Shown here in pieces: positions 1 to 5,735 of a DNA stretch of 10,923 nt. The stretch lies in NCBI GenBank assembly GCA_003563755.1, contig PWUB01000335.1, forward strand, positions 1 to 10,923. The letters are read 5' to 3'. Each line of letters begins with the position of its first letter. Within the stretch, counting starts at the first letter, position 1. Position numbers and translations under genes: made by a program. The stretch comes from Clostridia bacterium (GTDB lineage: Bacteria > Bacillota_E > SLMV01 > PUMD01). Below the pieces are notes generated by a model that was given only the letters and a program-made list of their open reading frames with translations, did not search any database and had not been told where the DNA came from.

Positions 1-695
1 ATCGAGGTGTAGTATATGGCAGGCTCTCTCTGCTCCCATTCGTCAGCGCGGAGCCGGAAGTCCTTCATGGGCGATACCAGGGTCCCCTGGAACACGCTCG
101 GGGACATGATGCCGGGTTTTGTGATGGCCATCGCCGGTGTGAACTCACCCTTCAGCGTCGCCAGCATGCAGCGCGCGGCAGAGGTCCCCGTCTCCCTGGT
201 ATCGGTGTGCGGATACTCCTTGCAGACAAACACTGCGTCCGCGACGTCCGTCAGCTGATGATCCTCATTGGCATGCAAATCCAGGGTGACCATGATCGGT
301 ATATCTCCCACCGCCGCCCGCACTCTCCGGACGACCTCGGCCTCCGCCCGAAGGTGATGCTCCGCTGCCATCGCCCCGTGCAGGGCCAGGAGGACCCCGT
401 CGAGCTCCCCGGCCTCCCTCAGACCCCGCACCATATCGTTGGTGAAGCGCTCGAAGGCATCCGTGGTAACGTGACCGTGTACGCCGGCGCTGGCAGCAAC
501 GGTGCCGATCATCTGCACACCTGCATCATCGAGAACCTCTATGAACCCCTGGATGTAGTTCTTCACCCCGCGGTTTTCCTCGATCACGTCCTCACCGAAA
601 AGGACCTTCCTCCTGTAGAAGTCCTCCTGGGTCGTGCGCTTCTCGAGGAATGTATGGGTCTCGTGCGAGAAGCCGCCGATGCCGATCCTGAACAT
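1..695 (-). CDS. M81-family (MlrC-like) metallopeptidase, partial, C-terminus off the left edge
   Basis: This open frame begins at an ATG (693-695) and runs off the left edge after 231 codons, so only the N-terminal part is visible. The ATG follows a very strong ribosome site (GGAGGGAGGAG, seven nt upstream). The protein opens with GIGGFSHETHTF (residues 5-16), the signature of the M81/DUF1485 family, whose named member is MlrC, the zinc enzyme that degrades linearised microcystin. Later it has LALHGAM (103-109), DLHAN (139-143) and YPHTDTRETG (161-170). From family knowledge the Asp and His of DLHAN and the His of YPHTD are the expected zinc ligands (D139, H141, H163), and the Glu of SHET a likely catalytic residue. 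No signal peptide is seen, so it is probably cytoplasmic. Most M81 proteins have unknown substrates and nothing here points to microcystin. It lies 137 nt after fabI, beyond a stem-loop, so it may be a separate unit. The family call is firm; the substrate is unknown. Confidence 0.9.
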   Translation of the reverse strand, partial: MFRIGIGGFSHETHTFLEKRTTQEDFYRRKVLFGEDVIEENRGVKNYIQGFIEVLDDAGVQMIGTVAASAGVHGHVTTDAFERFTNDMVRGLREAGELDGVLLALHGAMAAEHHLRAEAEVVRRVRAAVGDIPIMVTLDLHANEDHQLTDVADAVFVCKEYPHTDTRETGTSAARCMLATLKGEFTPAMAITKPGIMSPSVFQGTLVSPMKDFRLRADEWEQREPAIYYTS

Positions 696-767
696 ATCCG
701 CTCCTCCCTCCGATTTCACCTACACCATCATGTTCCCCGTCGGTCCGCTGTTCCCTGCATGCTGAGA

Positions 768-798
768 GGCGGTGGGTCCCGTGACACAACCCACCGCC
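768..798. other. GC-rich stem-loop between fabI and the M81 gene, possible terminator or processing site
   Basis: A perfect 10-bp inverted repeat (GGCGGTGGGT at 768-777, ACCCACCGCC at 789-798) encloses an 11-nt loop. It starts 34 nt beyond the fabI stop codon in the direction of transcription. Neither side is followed by a run of T on the outgoing strand, so it is not a classical intrinsic terminator. It may be a U-less terminator, an RNA-stabilising 3' end or a protein-binding palindrome. The rest of the 696-832 gap shows only the ribosome site of the M81 gene and no convincing promoter. Confidence 0.45.
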
Positions 799-832
799 CG
801 TTATGAAGGTCGTAGTGTATGCATGGGGTCAA

Positions 833-1612
833 TCACATGCCCATGATGTTGTAACCGGCATCCACGTGTAGTATCTCTCCCGTCACACCCGAAGACATCT
901 CGGATAGGAGAAAGAGCGCTGCATCTGCGATCTCCGATGCCTGTACGTTGCGGCCGAGGGGTGCCCGGTCAGCGTGCATGGAGAGCATGTCCAAAAAGCC
1001 CGGAACACCCCGTGCGGACAGGGTATTGACCGGCCCCGCGGACACGGCGTTGACCCGTATGCCGTCCCGCCCGGTATCGGCTGCCAGGTACCGGACTGCA
1101 GCCTCCAGGGAGGCCTTGGCGACTCCCATGACATTGTAACCCGGCACGGCCTTCTCCGCACCGTAGTACGAAAGGGTGAGGACGCTGCCGCCGTCGACCA
1201 TCAACTCTCTCCCGCGCCTGACGGCCTCCGTGAGCGAATGGACGCTGACCTGCTGGGCGATGCTGTGACCCTCCCAGCTGGTCTCTATGTAGTCACGCGT
1301 GAGGTCTTCGCGGGGAGCGTAAGCCCAGCAGTGAACCAGAAAATCCAACTGACCCATTTCCTCCCCCAGGACGGCGAACAGCTCGTCCAGCTCGTCAGGA
1401 GAGGTTGCATCGCAGGCGTGCAGGATTGCCCCCTCCATGGCCGGCTCATCGTCCACCAGCCCGGCGACCCGCCGGTGGAACCGATCACTCTGGTAGGTGA
1501 TAGCCAGCTCAGCCCCGGCCCCCGCCGCTGCCCTGGCGATGGCCCAGGCCAGGCTCCGGTGGTTTGCCACTCCGAGAACCACCCCGCGCTTGCCTTCAAG
1601 CAGTCCCAGCAT
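833..1612 (-). CDS. fabI: Enoyl-[acyl-carrier-protein] reductase (NAD(P)H), FabI
   Basis: FabI is a cytosolic short-chain dehydrogenase-type enzyme that reduces trans-2-enoyl-ACP to acyl-ACP, the last step of each fatty-acid elongation cycle. The protein is 259 aa, the usual length. It has the N-terminal nucleotide-binding stretch GKRGVVLGVANHRSLAWAIA (7-26) and the active-site block LSYYGAEKAVPGYNVMGVAK. In that block Y149, Y159 and K166 match E. coli Y146, Y156 and K163. It ends with RVNAVSAGPVNTL (186-198) and a GEILHVDAGYNI tail typical of FabI rather than FabG. Oddly, the cofactor/inhibitor loop that is usually H-S-I-(G/A) reads H94-C95-W96-A97. The ATG has an ideal ribosome site (AAAGGAGGG, six nt upstream) overlapping the rlmH stop codon, so the two genes are almost certainly co-transcribed and may be translationally coupled. 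FabI is the target of triclosan-type inhibitors. Confidence 0.96.
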   Translation of the reverse strand: MLGLLEGKRGVVLGVANHRSLAWAIARAAAGAGAELAITYQSDRFHRRVAGLVDDEPAMEGAILHACDATSPDELDELFAVLGEEMGQLDFLVHCWAYAPREDLTRDYIETSWEGHSIAQQVSVHSLTEAVRRGRELMVDGGSVLTLSYYGAEKAVPGYNVMGVAKASLEAAVRYLAADTGRDGIRVNAVSAGPVNTLSARGVPGFLDMLSMHADRAPLGRNVQASEIADAALFLLSEMSSGVTGEILHVDAGYNIMGM

Positions 1613-1626
1613 TGGTATCCCTCCTT

Positions 1627-2115
1627 TCAGTAGTGATAGGGCTCGCCTCTGTGTATCCTGCAGCTTCTGTATATCTGTTCCAACAGTAGGACAGGCACCA
1701 TCTCGTGTGCAAAGGTCAGGGCGGACAGCGACACGTGTCGGTGTGAAGCAGAAACGAGAGAGCGGGAGAGCCCCAGCGGCCCGCCGATGAACCAGACCAC
1801 GTGAGAAAGCCCCCCGACGGCGGTCTTCGAGAAAAACCTCGCCAGCCCTACCGACGTCATCTGTTTTCCGGCCTCGTCCAGGGCGACCCAGAGGGATCGC
1901 GACTTATCCGGGGCCGCCTTCTCCAGGGCCGCTGACTCACAGGAGACTATCCGGAGGCGCTCGGCACGTGAGACCTTCGGGCCTATTCGCTCCCCAGATA
2001 CGCTGATGACCTCGATCCTCGCGTAGGGGCGAAGGCGTTTCAGGTACTCGTCGCACGCAGCACGGAAGTAGGGAGCACGTACGTCCCCCACGGTCATGAT
2101 GGTGTGACGCATCAT
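1627..2115 (-). CDS. rlmH: 23S rRNA (pseudouridine-1915-N3)-methyltransferase RlmH
   Basis: RlmH is a small SPOUT-class enzyme that uses S-adenosylmethionine to methylate pseudouridine 1915 in helix 69 of 23S rRNA on assembled 70S ribosomes. The 162-aa length is normal. The family marks are the SAM-loop FIGGPLGLS (109-117), the knotted C-terminal stretch SLSALTFAHEMV, EQIYR (146-150) and the terminal RGEPYHY. The first ATG overlaps the htrA stop codon as ATGA, implying translational coupling; a second ATG follows directly, so the true start may be one codon later. The fabI ribosome site overlaps the rlmH stop. An htrA-rlmH pair is conserved in Firmicutes, where in staphylococci the 3' end of this gene is the SCC insertion site; no insertion is present here. 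One oddity is P141, where the family normally has Arg (HxLVRVLL). Confidence 0.95.
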   Translation of the reverse strand: MMRHTIMTVGDVRAPYFRAACDEYLKRLRPYARIEVISVSGERIGPKVSRAERLRIVSCESAALEKAAPDKSRSLWVALDEAGKQMTSVGLARFFSKTAVGGLSHVVWFIGGPLGLSRSLVSASHRHVSLSALTFAHEMVPVLLLEQIYRSCRIHRGEPYHY

Positions 2116-3290
2116 GTCGGCATGACCCCGAGGGTGATCTCAAGGGTCAGGTGCTCATCACCCCGAATCACCTCGACGACCACGGTATGCCCCGGTACAG
2201 CCTCTTCCAGGAAGGCCAAAAAATCCACCATCTGCTGCACACTGGTGTTGTCAATGCGAACTATGATGTCCCGGGCCCGCAGTCCGCCCTCCCAGGCGGG
2301 GCTGTCCTCAAGGACCCGGTCCACGTATACACCGGTCTCGGTGGGCACATCCTCGTCGCGCAGGGCCGCATCGGCCGCGCTCATCCCGGTCATGCCCATC
2401 CAGGCCCGCCTGACCTCTCCGTGCTCGATGATCTGACGCACGATCCGCAGCACGGTGTTGCTGGGGATGGCAAACCCCATACCCTCAACCTCGGCACTGG
2501 CGAACTTCAGGGTGTTTATGCCCACAAGGTGTCCCCGCGAATCCAGGAGGGCCCCGCCCGAGTTACCGGGATTGATGCTGGCATCGGTCTGGATCAGCTG
2601 GAAAACCCGCTGGTGCGGTCCCTGCCCGTACATGCTTGCCCGGACACCGGAGACGATACCCAGGGTGACCGAACGGGCGAACTCCCGGCCCAGCGGATTG
2701 CCGATGGCCACGGCGAGCTGACCCGGCTCTATGTCGTCGGAATCTGCGAAGGGAACAGGGTTGAGTCCCACTCCCTCTATCTTGAGAACCGCCAGATCCG
2801 TCGCCGGATCCGTGCCGACCACCTGGGTCCGGTGCTCCACGCCGTCATAATCCTCCACGATGATGTCGGTTGCGCCTTCGATCACGTGGTAGTTCGTCAC
2901 GACGTGTCCCGCTTCATCGATGATGACTCCACTGCCCTGGCCGTCTTGGGTGTAGGAACGTCCCCACAAATCGGTGACGGTACGGCGGTTGATCACTGCC
3001 ATGACCGACGGCCCCACCTCACGGACCACGGCCTTGACAGTCTCCTCCAGGTGCATGGTCGCCCCGGCCAGCTCCGGCGCAACCCCGGGTGGCTCGGCCT
3101 CGGTGTCTTCAGAGGGTGCCAGGGGTGCAGGCGGCTCCTGCACCTCGAGCTCATAAACGTAGGGTAGCACATGGGGAGCCGCCGCCAGGGTAACCATGAC
3201 CCCCAGGACCGCTCCCAGCATAGCTACAAGGAGATATGAAAGACGATCAGAACGCCGGTGTCGGCGATGATTCACGCCCATCGGATCCAT
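2112..3290 (-). CDS. htrA: Membrane-anchored HtrA/DegP-type serine protease with one PDZ domain
   Basis: This is an S1C trypsin-fold protease, expected to act outside the membrane on misfolded exported proteins. An N-terminal cytoplasmic tail rich in Arg and His (about 1-16) precedes one transmembrane segment (about 17-37), then a Pro/Glu-rich linker (about 50-75). The protease domain follows, with the full triad: H135 in TNYHVIEG, D165 in ATDLAVLKI, and S244 in NPGNSGGALL. A single PDZ domain occupies about 296-388, including TGVYVDRVLEDSPAWEGGLRARDII. Length (392 aa) and layout match YycK/HtrC of Bacillus, which sits at the same place downstream of walRK-yycHI. The chosen ATG (3288-3290) has GGGAGG eight nt upstream; an internal ATG at codon 4 is less well placed. 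It overlaps rlmH by 4 nt. The gap before it carries a candidate promoter and WalR-like box. Confidence 0.95.
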   Translation of the reverse strand: MDPMGVNHRRHRRSDRLSYLLVAMLGAVLGVMVTLAAAPHVLPYVYELEVQEPPAPLAPSEDTEAEPPGVAPELAGATMHLEETVKAVVREVGPSVMAVINRRTVTDLWGRSYTQDGQGSGVIIDEAGHVVTNYHVIEGATDIIVEDYDGVEHRTQVVGTDPATDLAVLKIEGVGLNPVPFADSDDIEPGQLAVAIGNPLGREFARSVTLGIVSGVRASMYGQGPHQRVFQLIQTDASINPGNSGGALLDSRGHLVGINTLKFASAEVEGMGFAIPSNTVLRIVRQIIEHGEVRRAWMGMTGMSAADAALRDEDVPTETGVYVDRVLEDSPAWEGGLRARDIIVRIDNTSVQQMVDFLAFLEEAVPGHTVVVEVIRGDEHLTLEITLGVMPT

Positions 3291-3324
3291 GTATTCCGCC
3301 TCCCATCCATGCTCGCATCTTCAT

Positions 3325-3354
3325 GATACAGAGCACGGGTTAAAAATATGTTAA
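3325..3354 (-). promoter_or_regulatory. Candidate promoter upstream of htrA
   Basis: On the minus strand TTAACA (3349-3354) lies 18 nt before TGTATC (3325-3330), in an AT-rich island that stands out from the GC-rich surroundings. The -35 element fits the housekeeping consensus at five of six positions, but the -10 is weak. It would start RNA about 25-30 nt ahead of the htrA ATG, just upstream of its ribosome site. This call rests on motif matching only. Confidence 0.3.
3338..3354 (+). promoter_or_regulatory. WalR-box-like direct repeat upstream of htrA
   Basis: Reading the plus strand, GGTTAA (3338-3343), five nt (AAATA), then TGTTAA (3349-3354) fits the WalR consensus TGTWAH-N5-TGTWAH at 11 of 12 constrained positions. 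The only departure is G for T at the first base. The site is in reverse orientation relative to htrA and its second half coincides with the candidate -35 element, a placement that would suit repression. The gene for WalR is in the same cluster. Binding is inferred, not shown. Confidence 0.4.
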
Positions 3355-3377
3355 GGAGGGCGGATATGGTAGTCGCT

Positions 3378-4742
3378 TCAGTCACTACGGCCTAGGCTTA
3401 CCACCTGGCGACGCTCATCGCCGTCCTCGGAGGCATCTTCATCGGCCTCATCGTCGGCATCGTCATCGGCGCGCCTGACGTCGGCACCGATGCCTCTCAT
3501 CTTCTCGACGAAGTGCTCGTAGCCGCGCTCGATATGCTCGGCGCAAGACAGCTCCGTCTCACCGCGCGCCACGAGCCCGGCTATGGCCAGTGCCGCCCCT
3601 GCTCGCAGGTTCGCGGCCCTGACCGAAGTGCCGTAGAGGCTATCGACTCCCTCGATGACGGCAGTTCGTCCCTCGACCCGAATCTTGGTACCCATGCGCT
3701 GCAGCTCCTCCACGTGGTTGAAGCGGTTCTCATAGACCCCTTCGCTGACCACGCTGGTGCCCTCTGCCACGCTGAGGACGACCGTCATGGGAGGCATGGC
3801 ATCGGTGGGAAAGCCCGGATACGGAAGCGTCTTCACGTTGGCGGCCGTGGGCCGCTCCTCGGCAACGATCCGGACCCAGTCACCGTCTTCCTCCACGTAA
3901 ACCCCGGCCTCCCGGAGCTTGGCTATGATGGCGTCCAGGTGCTTGGGAACCACGTTCAGGAGGGTGACTTCACCGCCGGTTGCCGAGACTGCGATGGCAT
4001 AGGTCGCCGCCTCGATTTCATCGGGGATTATGGCGTGCCTCGTGGGTCGCAGCTCCTGCACCCCGTGAATCTTGATCGTGTCGGTACCGGCTCCCACGAC
4101 CCGCGCCCCCATCGAATTCAGGCAGCTGGCGACATCGACTATGTGGGGCTCCCTGGCAGTGTTCTCGATGACCGTCGTCCCCCGGGCCAATACGGCGGCG
4201 AGCATCGTGTTCATGGTGGCCCCCACGCTGGCCACATCCAGGTAAATGTGGCTGCCCTCAAGGCGCGAAGCCTCGGCCCTGACCTCCCCGTGTTCGATCG
4301 TTATCTCGGCCCCCAGGGCCCTGAATGCTTTCAGATGCTGGTCGATGGGTCGCTGGCCGATATCGCATCCGCCCGGCAGTCCCACCCGTGCGTATCCGAA
4401 TCGCCCCAGCAGGGCCCCCAGCAGGTAGTACGAGGCACGGATCGTCTTGACCAGGTCGAGCGGAGGGCTGTTCTCCGGGCTCACCCGCGAAGTGTCGATG
4501 CGCATGGTACCGTCCTTTGGTTCCTGGACCACCGCGCCCACACCCTGCAGGATCTTTCGGTAAGTCGCGATGTCGCTTATTGTCGGCAGATTGTCGAGGG
4601 TGCTCGAACCGCCCGCAAGGAGGGTGGCAGGTATCACTCCGAGAGCCGAGTTCTTGCGTCCTCCTATGGTTACCTCCCCCGTGAGGGGGTTATTACCGTT
4701 GATCATTAGTTCGGACAAACGCCTTCTCTCCCTATACTTCAT
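3378..4742 (-). CDS. murA: UDP-N-acetylglucosamine 1-carboxyvinyltransferase (MurA, MurZ-like)
   Basis: MurA transfers enolpyruvate from PEP to UDP-GlcNAc, the first committed step of peptidoglycan synthesis, in the cytoplasm. The double inside-out alpha/beta EPSP-synthase fold is complete. From the ATG at 4742: GRKNSAL with K30 (E. coli K22), RASYYLLGALLGRFG (103-117), the PEP loop LPGGCDIGQRP with C126 (E. coli C115, the fosfomycin target), NTAREPHIVD (194-203), FPTD with D314, and LRAGAAL with R380. The PEP-loop region resembles Bacillus MurZ (MurA2). Start choice is unsure: a TTG at 4716-4718 gives exactly the E. coli spacing to the Lys and has AGGGAG nine nt upstream; ATG 4704-4706 and TTG 4755-4757 are also in frame. 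The C-terminus carries about 30 extra residues, mostly Asp, Glu and Ala, beyond the usual end. The gene sits where yycJ is found in Bacillus. Confidence 0.97.
   Translation of the reverse strand: MKYRERRRLSELMINGNNPLTGEVTIGGRKNSALGVIPATLLAGGSSTLDNLPTISDIATYRKILQGVGAVVQEPKDGTMRIDTSRVSPENSPPLDLVKTIRASYYLLGALLGRFGYARVGLPGGCDIGQRPIDQHLKAFRALGAEITIEHGEVRAEASRLEGSHIYLDVASVGATMNTMLAAVLARGTTVIENTAREPHIVDVASCLNSMGARVVGAGTDTIKIHGVQELRPTRHAIIPDEIEAATYAIAVSATGGEVTLLNVVPKHLDAIIAKLREAGVYVEEDGDWVRIVAEERPTAANVKTLPYPGFPTDAMPPMTVVLSVAEGTSVVSEGVYENRFNHVEELQRMGTKIRVEGRTAVIEGVDSLYGTSVRAANLRAGAALAIAGLVARGETELSCAEHIERGYEHFVEKMRGIGADVRRADDDADDEADEDASEDGDERRQVVSLGRSD
3381..3470 (-). other. Low-complexity acidic C-terminal extension of MurA
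   Basis: The last 30 codons of murA encode a tail beyond the normal MurA end (which closes at about GIGADVRR). Its first part is a run of Asp, Glu and Ala encoded by repeated GAT/GAC/GAG and GCC/GCA triplets, and it ends with RRQVVSLGRSD. The triplet-rich DNA could arise by replication slippage. The role of the tail is unknown. Confidence 0.75.
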
Positions 4743-4756
4743 GATTGTCCCCGTCA

Positions 4757-4785
4757 AGTTTACTTTTTCCCTACAAGGTTCGCAA
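4757..4785 (-). promoter_or_regulatory. Candidate promoter upstream of murA
   Basis: On the minus strand TTGCGA (4780-4785), a 17-nt spacer and TAAACT (4757-4762) resemble a housekeeping promoter, with four of six matches in each element. RNA would start near 4750, which fits translation from ATG 4742 or, more comfortably, TTG 4718, and would rule out TTG 4757. No terminator separates murA from yycI, so read-through from walR is also possible. The whole yycI-murA gap (93 nt) is AT-rich compared with the genes. Confidence 0.35.
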
Positions 4786-4835
4786 TTCCCTTCTGCAACA
4801 GGACAAAAGATTCCGGTAGAGTAGCAAGATTCTGG

Positions 4836-5714
4836 TCACAACGGCCACTCAATGGCACCGGAGAAGGCATTGATGAAGATCATGACATCATCATGCAGAC
4901 GCACCCTCCACACCGGATCAGCAGTCCACACTTCTTCGGTGCTCATGCCCGCGTAGTACCCGAGAGAGATTCCAGTGATCCGCGCCGGCAGCGATCCCGC
5001 CGCGGCGATGCGCGCCACGTTGGCAGAGATGGCAGTGGCCGCCGATATGACGGTCCTGGCCCTGTCCGTGTGTCCGAGGACTTCGAACCACAGCCGCTGA
5101 TACTCCCTTATCTGCCCCCCTTCTGCTATGACCATGATTCCGCCGCCGTAGATGGGGCGGTCCCGGTGATCCTGGTAGTAGAAGATAATGAAACTACCCG
5201 GCTTCTTTTCCTTTGAGTAGTCGAACCGCAGTCCCGCGGGTCCGAGTGCCGCATCATCGAGGAATGAGTCCGCCAGCTGCAGTGCCTCATCGGAGGACGA
5301 GTAACCGCCCCCCCCGGCAGCGGTCCTCTGAAATCTGACCGCTCCAGAACCGCCCACCACCAGGATTGCCTCACCGCTTCGATAACCGCTGAGCCGTCCG
5401 CCAATGATCACCGGTTCAACATCGTCGGGGCCGAATAGGGCTATGCGGAGATCCTTCACGTCCGGCTCATCTCGGGATAGTTTGAGCGGGTACATACGTG
5501 GCGTTTCCGTGGGCAGGGCGACCTCCAGGTACAGACCTGCCTCCTCCAGTTTGTCAGCGAGAGGCACGCTCGCCCGCTCATCATCCCGCGCCAGAACCTC
5601 CTCAAGCACGGGGATTCCACGGTGTTGCACCCATAATTGATACCCCAAGATTAAGTTACCCACAAAGAAACAGATTATAAGAATTGACTTGGCTCTCGGC
5701 CAGTCCAAATCCAT
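4836..5714 (-). CDS. yycI: WalRK two-component system regulatory protein YycI
   Basis: YycI is a membrane-anchored protein that, with YycH, binds the sensor kinase WalK through its transmembrane helix and tunes its activity (negatively in Bacillus). The 292-aa protein begins MDLDWPRAKSILIICFF, the typical YycI opening. It has one transmembrane helix (about 9-28, ending LGYQLW) and an extracellular remainder with no catalytic motif. The C-terminus (about 266-292) contains DPVWRVRL and INAFSGAIEW, a pattern it shares with YycH next door. I chose the ATG at 5712-5714, with AGGA six nt upstream, over the GTG directly before it. It follows yycH by about 21 nt and is the last gene of the walRKHI block. 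Sequence conservation in this family is low, so the call leans on the N-terminal motif, fold pattern and position. Confidence 0.87.
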   Translation of the reverse strand: MDLDWPRAKSILIICFFVGNLILGYQLWVQHRGIPVLEEVLARDDERASVPLADKLEEAGLYLEVALPTETPRMYPLKLSRDEPDVKDLRIALFGPDDVEPVIIGGRLSGYRSGEAILVVGGSGAVRFQRTAAGGGGYSSSDEALQLADSFLDDAALGPAGLRFDYSKEKKPGSFIIFYYQDHRDRPIYGGGIMVIAEGGQIREYQRLWFEVLGHTDRARTVISAATAISANVARIAAAGSLPARITGISLGYYAGMSTEEVWTADPVWRVRLHDDVMIFINAFSGAIEWPL

Positions 5715-5735
5715 CACCGTTCCTGGTAGTTTTTG

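Noticed and set aside
207..806. Plus-strand open frame of 199 codons opposite the M81 gene
   Set aside because: The minus strand carries the unmistakable M81 motifs throughout; the plus-strand product has no recognisable features or ribosome site.
696..832. Promoter for the M81 gene starting from TTGACC near the fabI stop
   Set aside because: No acceptable -10 element occurs 16-19 nt downstream.
1627..1650. Possible SCC-type integration site at the 3' end of rlmH
   Set aside because: The peptide end RGEPYHY is conserved in the family, but the staphylococcal att sequence is not present and fabI follows after 14 nt with no cassette or direct repeats.
3372..3396. Small inverted repeat at the end of murA as a terminator
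   Set aside because: Only five base pairs around a 10-nt loop and no T-run; too weak to support.
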